Source: Metridium senile (taxonomy: Eukaryota; Cnidaria; Anthozoa; Actiniaria; Metridiidae). From it: a DNA stretch of 64,000 nt. Location of the stretch: NCBI GenBank assembly GCA_949775045.1, contig OX459100.1, forward strand, positions 11,852,086 through 11,916,085, in the 5' to 3' direction. The notes under the pieces were generated by a model. That model had not been told where the DNA came from and ran no database searches. It saw only the letters and a program-made list of their open reading frames with translations. The position numbers were made by a program, and so were the translations under genes. The stretch's first letter is position 1. Each line of letters opens with the position of its first letter. Shown here in pieces: positions 58,571 through 64,000 of the stretch.

Positions 58571-59299
58571 CATGTGCTCCTACAATGACGTTCAACGACA
58601 TCGAACTGTTAGTCTTGATAACGCCCATATTTTATGCCCATTTTATAAATCCAGTGCTTCCTTATGCATGTCATCAAACTTGCATGATTCCCCCTAATAA
58701 CCTCCTTATATTACAATATGTCGCCCAATATTTATCCCCTTTCCCCACAAAATTAAATGCCGCACAATTTAGAATAATCCCAGGCCCAAAGTCCAACGAA
58801 AACAAATTCCCAACACCAGGCCCGAAATCTATAAGAAAACAAATTCCGGCCCAACACTTTTCAACATAAAGATAAGGCATCTCCGCTCGAACAGCTAGTG
58901 TTCCACCCTTTGATGATGGAGTGCCTGTACGATGAACTGCTGAACTCCACGTCCATCATATGAATAAAATCACACAAAATCCTCTTGCACGTACAAATCT
59001 GAAGGATTTGTAAATATTGAGAGATTACGATGTTAATCTTTCCTTCTGGTATATATATATTGTAATACATGTACTGTGCCGGAAACTGAATAGATTTTGC
59101 CATATAGTTGTCTCTAAGCTCTCTTGTATCGTTGGCGGGTAATTAACAAATGGTACCAATGATCTTTTAAATAATGACCCAATATTAACGGTAATCTAGA
59201 TGGTATTAAAAGTTGAATTTACATACGTTTTTTTAATCGTTCATCGCGCGTAGTTACTGAATTAAAAGTCGACGAGTCGATGGTGAATAATGATGCACA

Positions 59300-59445
59300 G
59301 CATAAGAATGGAAACTAGCGAGTAAACTAGTATAGGCTGCGTCGGTGTTTGATATAAACGATAGGTAATAGAATGAAATTTGTAACACCGTAATACATGT
59401 TGACTTGACTTTACGAGCTTTAGCTCTTCGTCGAAGTAAAAGCAC
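59300..59445 (-). repeat. Single copy of the 97-bp unit with degraded tail
   Basis: CTAGCGAGTAAACTAGTATA starts at 59315 and continues through TTTGTAACACCGTAATACAT. The conserved hairpin is damaged: the CTGACGTTT part is missing before CGAGCTTTAG. Confidence 0.8.
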
Positions 59446-59449
59446 CGCA

Positions 59450-62400
59450 CCACCGCATAAAGAGTCACTCAACTTGCTAACGTTTCGAACGCTAATTATC
59501 AGTGATAGTAATCATATGCATTTATTTAACAATTTGTCCTAGGGCAGGTACTTTTACAATAGGACAAGTGCATGGTCCCCTTCTATGTACTGATTACCCA
59601 CGACACTCCCCTATGAAACGACACAAGCCCAACCCACTTATACAAGCATCCAAGGTACAAAAAGGAAGAAAGAGAAAAACATTGCTATTATATAAGAACA
59701 CTGACTAGATAATGCGGAATAAATATATATAAATATTAAATAAAGTATAAACAGAGCCGAATTTACTTATATTGACGGTTAATCGTTCTTTCTAGACAAT
59801 ATGAAAAAGGAAAGGATTAAGACGACCACTTTATTGACAGCTAACTGCATGGAAGGTCTTCAATTATAAGTACACAGGTACAGACATCGAGAAAATTATT
59901 TAACAACAAGTTAATCAAGTCCTTTATGTTCTTTTTTTTTTAGAAAAATAACGATTATAGTCGCTTTAACTATCTTTGGATTGATGGGATTGTTTCGGCT
60001 ATTTTTGTGTTGTTGATCAGATGTGTCTTTATTTAATGAGGGTAATAAACTGGTTGCCCAGTAGTTTTCACTATGTCCCTCCTAATAATTCTATAAAATG
60101 TACAAGAATAAGTATATGTTGTGAATATTTTAGGAACCAAACGTGGGTTTCATGATATTAAATTCAATTCAATTTTATCAAATTATATTTGGAAAAGGTT
60201 CCTTTTTGATCGTTGACTTGAAAACAAATGTATTACATCAATTTGCTAACGTACAACACTTTATTATAAGTGCATGGCCACAACTTAGTTCTAAAATTAG
60301 TTAAGTAAGCGCCACTCTTTTGAAGTTATCAGGGTCAGCAGCAATTAGGTATGAGAGTTATATTTTTTGAAAATGCAGCTTTCAAGTTTGTAAGTCAAGT
60401 TATAAATGTCTGAGCTTTTACTGTTGAAGGTGACTTCATAAACAAAGTCATTAATATCTATTCTTAATTCCTCTTTTCAAAGTTTAAGTCAAACATGATA
60501 TTTGTGCACAACGACGCAACTGGGTTTACCAACTAAAACTGGGACTAAAAAGCAATTCATAATGGTGATGTTTTGCGCAAATCGTCCCCTGTGTAAAATC
60601 ATGTAGTATATCTTCATTAAAATCACATGCAGTCTTCAGTGTCAAAGTCGGGGATATGTACCTTTTCGCCAGTGCATTAGTGAAAGCTATGTGTGGTTTG
60701 TTCGTATCTCGATAACAACAACAATAGCTATATATAAATATCCAAATAGCGACCATCACACTTGGAGGTACACACTCGATCGATGTTGGAGTCCAATTAT
60801 ACAAACCCAGTTGGTCGTAAGGCAGAAATGTTTTTATCCTGTTTGTATATATAGGTCACACCTCTCAATACATGAGGTACAAATTTTATGGGTGTGGACT
60901 TAATTGTAAGAGTTTTTTGTGTAACTACAAAAAGTACTCTTGGCTTATGTGTTTCTTATTCACGTCTTTAGCCAGAGATATATATATTCGCAAAATCTAG
61001 TCAAACATTTCAAAATCACGACCAAAAATATTTCTATAATAGTCTCGTTATAGTAGGTTATCTTTAACTAATCAATATCCTAACACAGAAACAGAAACAG
61101 ACAGAAGTTACACACAATAATTGGACATTTCAAAGTCCAATTCAATTGATGACATCGCGATCGTATCCTTGATAGCCGAGTCAATTGTAAAAAATAGTAG
61201 TTGTAACAATGCACGTCCTTGTCGGTGCCATAACTTAAAAGTTAGATTGATACGTTTGTATTTAGAAAACTCACATTATCAAACTTACTTTTATTTGAAA
61301 TTTCTCTTCTCTTGTATGCTCAATGTAAAGCTATCAAATTGTGAACGTCTAAGTTCCCGTAACCTGCTTAGCTATGCGTTCTGCGCAGTTGCGAAGACTG
61401 CAAGAACCGTCGATCGATCAATAACTCTGAGCTGTCAAATTCAAACAGTGTACAAGTCAAGGTGTTGCAGGTTCACTGAGTTAAAGTGTCAAAGTCAGTT
61501 GAGTTCAATGAGGTCCACAGCCAAAGAATGCCTCAAACTTTACTCTTTGTGTAATATTCTTCACACGGCGAGAATAGCCCGACCAAAGGTGGTCCTAAAA
61601 GCAGATCTTTGCATGCTAAGGGTCAGGCTTATATTCAGTTCCTGCGATAAAAAATGTACAGTACGCTGTTAATCCAATGTCCCATGACCAAAGCTTGACT
61701 TGTGTATTTATTTCACCATTGTGTTAGTCTATTTTTTCATCACCGTACGTGCCTCAACTAAGATGTTCTCGACAAGGAAAGGACAACAACGTCGGAAATT
61801 ACACTCTCCTTTTGGCATCTCTTGAACGGTCAAGTAGGTTTGTCAGATAAGCAACCCAATAGTCACGTCCCATCATACAATGGTCAGAGGGTACGTCAGC
61901 TAGAACAGTTATAGTATCTAAATGTAGCAAATCGCATCATACACATTTTGAAATTAACCCTGGTGGACTCTGCAGTGCAGTGGGGTTACATTACAAGGCA
62001 ACCGAATAGACTTGCAATTCTGAACTGCATGATTGCGACATTAAACTATGTTTTAACATAAAATCTTTCTTATTCACTCATGTTCCAAAACATACTTATC
62101 AGTCAAAAATGTGATTATTTATGTCAGCTTTGTTTGTTAAACTATAAAATATTGATCGGATGATAAGTAAGGACATTACATTTTAAAATTAATTGCGTGC
62201 CACTATCTACTATAATTGTTTATATTAACAGCAAATCAGTTGAATTGATTCTCCTTTGAAAACAGCGCAAGGCACGCGATAACAAATTGTAAATAAACAA
62301 GAACGCTCTTAAATAATACTAACTGAAATAGACCTTGTAACGTAAATACTTTGTTGTATATCTAAGTTTGGCTCTACTCAACAGGTGAAATATCTATAGG

Positions 62401-64000
62401 TCTGAAACCGCACCACGCGTTGTATCGCCGCAGAAGGGCAAACGGAAAAGGGCATTTGAAATTCAACATTTTTTTTAAACTAAAAAAAAAACATGCTATA
62501 TATGTGACGTTTTTTTTCTTATGATGACGAGCTGTGATCGCCTGGGCGTGTGCAGACTCGACGAAGACTGTTGGGTATGAAAATGACTTCCGCTCAGGTT
62601 GTAGAAACATATAGGACTTCATCATAAGACTATATATACGCACCCATATAAAAACACAATTCACCCGGACGATAACAATCTATCATCATCACTTGAATCA
62701 GAATTCAAATTCATTAAATCATTCATTTTCTCTAATTTTATTGGGGATGCATGTTCCCTTGATCCCTTAAAATATGTTTGCATTCTAGTTCTGCTGCTTT
62801 GTCCCGGCCCATATGTAAAAAAATATGTTTAATCTAAAACGTTTACCCTTTGTTTGCATGATTAAAAAAACCGGCTATTGTTTAATCAGTTTTTTTTGTT
62901 CCCTGAAATTACTTCAGAATTATCCCTGCTCCCTAAACATATATATGCTTCTCGGTGTTCCCTTGTACCCTATATATTAGAGGCTCCCTATCGAAGTAGA
63001 GTTTTTGACTAAATCAGCAATAATAAAAGCACAAGCTTTTTTTAAGGGAATAAAGATATAATTGCAAGGGAATAAAGATATAAGGGAATAAAGATATAAT
63101 TTTCAAATAACTGTAACTTGGTGTCGCCCTTAATTAATGACGTCGCGGACGTGAGTGCTTTGTCAAAAGTATCATCATTATAAAGGAACAACTTCAGGAA
63201 ACCACCTTACGGCAAGATACGATAAACCTTATTTCAAAAAATTAACGCCTTTAGCTCAATGGTTACCTAACACATGGCCCTAGGCAACACTTCTCAGGTT
63301 TCCTCTCTTTCTTCCGTTAACCAGGTATTCGGCACGTGTATATAAGCATGCAGGCTACCTTTAAGATAGCTATCAAAAAAGCAAATACTGATGTATAACT
63401 TAAAAAATAATTGATTATATTTTAGCTTCATTTGATAATTATTCAGTATTTTTAATCACCTTTATTATGCTTTCAATAGACTCAATAGAATTACGGATAA
63501 CTAGAAACAACAATAATTAATGGTTGATTTCTTTATATATATATATTTTTTATTAATGGTTGATTTCTTTATATATATATATATATATTTTTTATCATGA
63601 AACATGGATGATTTGCTATACTTTATTGTTATATAATTACTTTAAGATCTTGATCATGATCATCACATTCAGTTATTGCCAGCTGTTCATATACAGTGTA
63701 TATCTGTAAATAGAACCTTTCAAAGTTCTTCGCCACTTTGAATAATAGCTATGCCCGACGCGAGACGAAAGGTGAGCTCTATCATTGCAAGTTCAACCTT
63801 CGTCTCGATGCAAAGGCACGAATACCTTTCAAAATTGCGCAGAGAACTACGAAAGGGACTATTAATTAGTTGCCGCGCATTTGATCATGCATTTTGCTGT
63901 GCACATTAAAAATTTGCTATTTCATCCTTAGAATAAAATTTGCTTCTGAGTGTATGTAAAAATTGTAATTGTTTTCGTACTGTGAGCGCCTCAAATTCTG
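59450..64000. other. Right-hand stretch without a recognised gene
   Basis: AT-rich, few obvious MITEs. A 183-codon plus frame (61121-61672) is Cys/Ser/Leu-rich with no recognised motif, and a 96-codon minus frame (62374-62664) is equally featureless. AGGGAATAAAGATATA is repeated three times near 63046-63100, and GGTTGATTTCTTTATATATA twice near 63521 and 63557. Confidence 0.5.

Noticed and set aside
61121..61672. 183-codon plus frame, the longest frame right of WDR89
   Set aside because: Cys/Ser-rich with no recognisable domain, no obvious splice or promoter context, and no repeat of its pattern. It cannot be supported as a gene, though it cannot be excluded.

Overview
The window reads as intron-rich, AT-rich animal nuclear DNA. 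The evidence is GT-AG introns, a multi-exon WD40 gene, TMEM229-like genes, a BEL/Pao retrotransposon, a LINE fragment, a tRNA-derived SINE and very many short inverted-repeat elements. An aquatic invertebrate fits best and a cnidarian is my guess, but nothing here fixes the taxon. There is one assembly gap of 200 N near the left end. Everything is read by eye; no alignment or database search was run.

Layout. 1-9000: no recognised host gene; microsatellites, minisatellites, foldback elements (MITEs) and old repeats. 8966-12169: a BEL/Pao LTR retrotransposon with apparently identical 370-bp LTRs, a 5-bp target duplication and a large internal deletion that joins the start of gag to the end of pol. 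12500-18800: a run of MITEs, two with TTAA targets and several with TA targets. 19264-19743 and 28520-28999 (both minus): two nearly identical intronless TMEM229-like genes, about 9.3 kb apart. Between them lie a near-perfect 260-bp palindrome, a foldback transposon (21440-22192) carrying a cysteine-pair coding segment, a 570-bp direct repeat and a decayed LINE. 30600-35800: AT-rich minisatellites and nested MITEs.

37313-56506 (plus): a complete WDR89 ortholog in 15 coding exons, 397 codons by my splice reading, with a poly(A) signal at 56680. Its 14 introns hold most of the window's other repeats. 56700-64000: no gene that I can support; a 75-bp minisatellite, short foldbacks and AT-rich sequence.

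The host genes show no operon-like relation. The main story is genome turnover: active-looking transposons, miniature elements with readable target duplications of 2, 4, 5, 8 and 9 bp, nested insertions, and a local gene duplication that looks partly homogenised by gene conversion. I found no convincing undescribed multi-gene system. The best leads are the foldback element with a coding segment, the repeat family with a conserved hammerhead-like hairpin, the deleted but young BEL copy, and MITEs whose interiors are built from short reiterated words.
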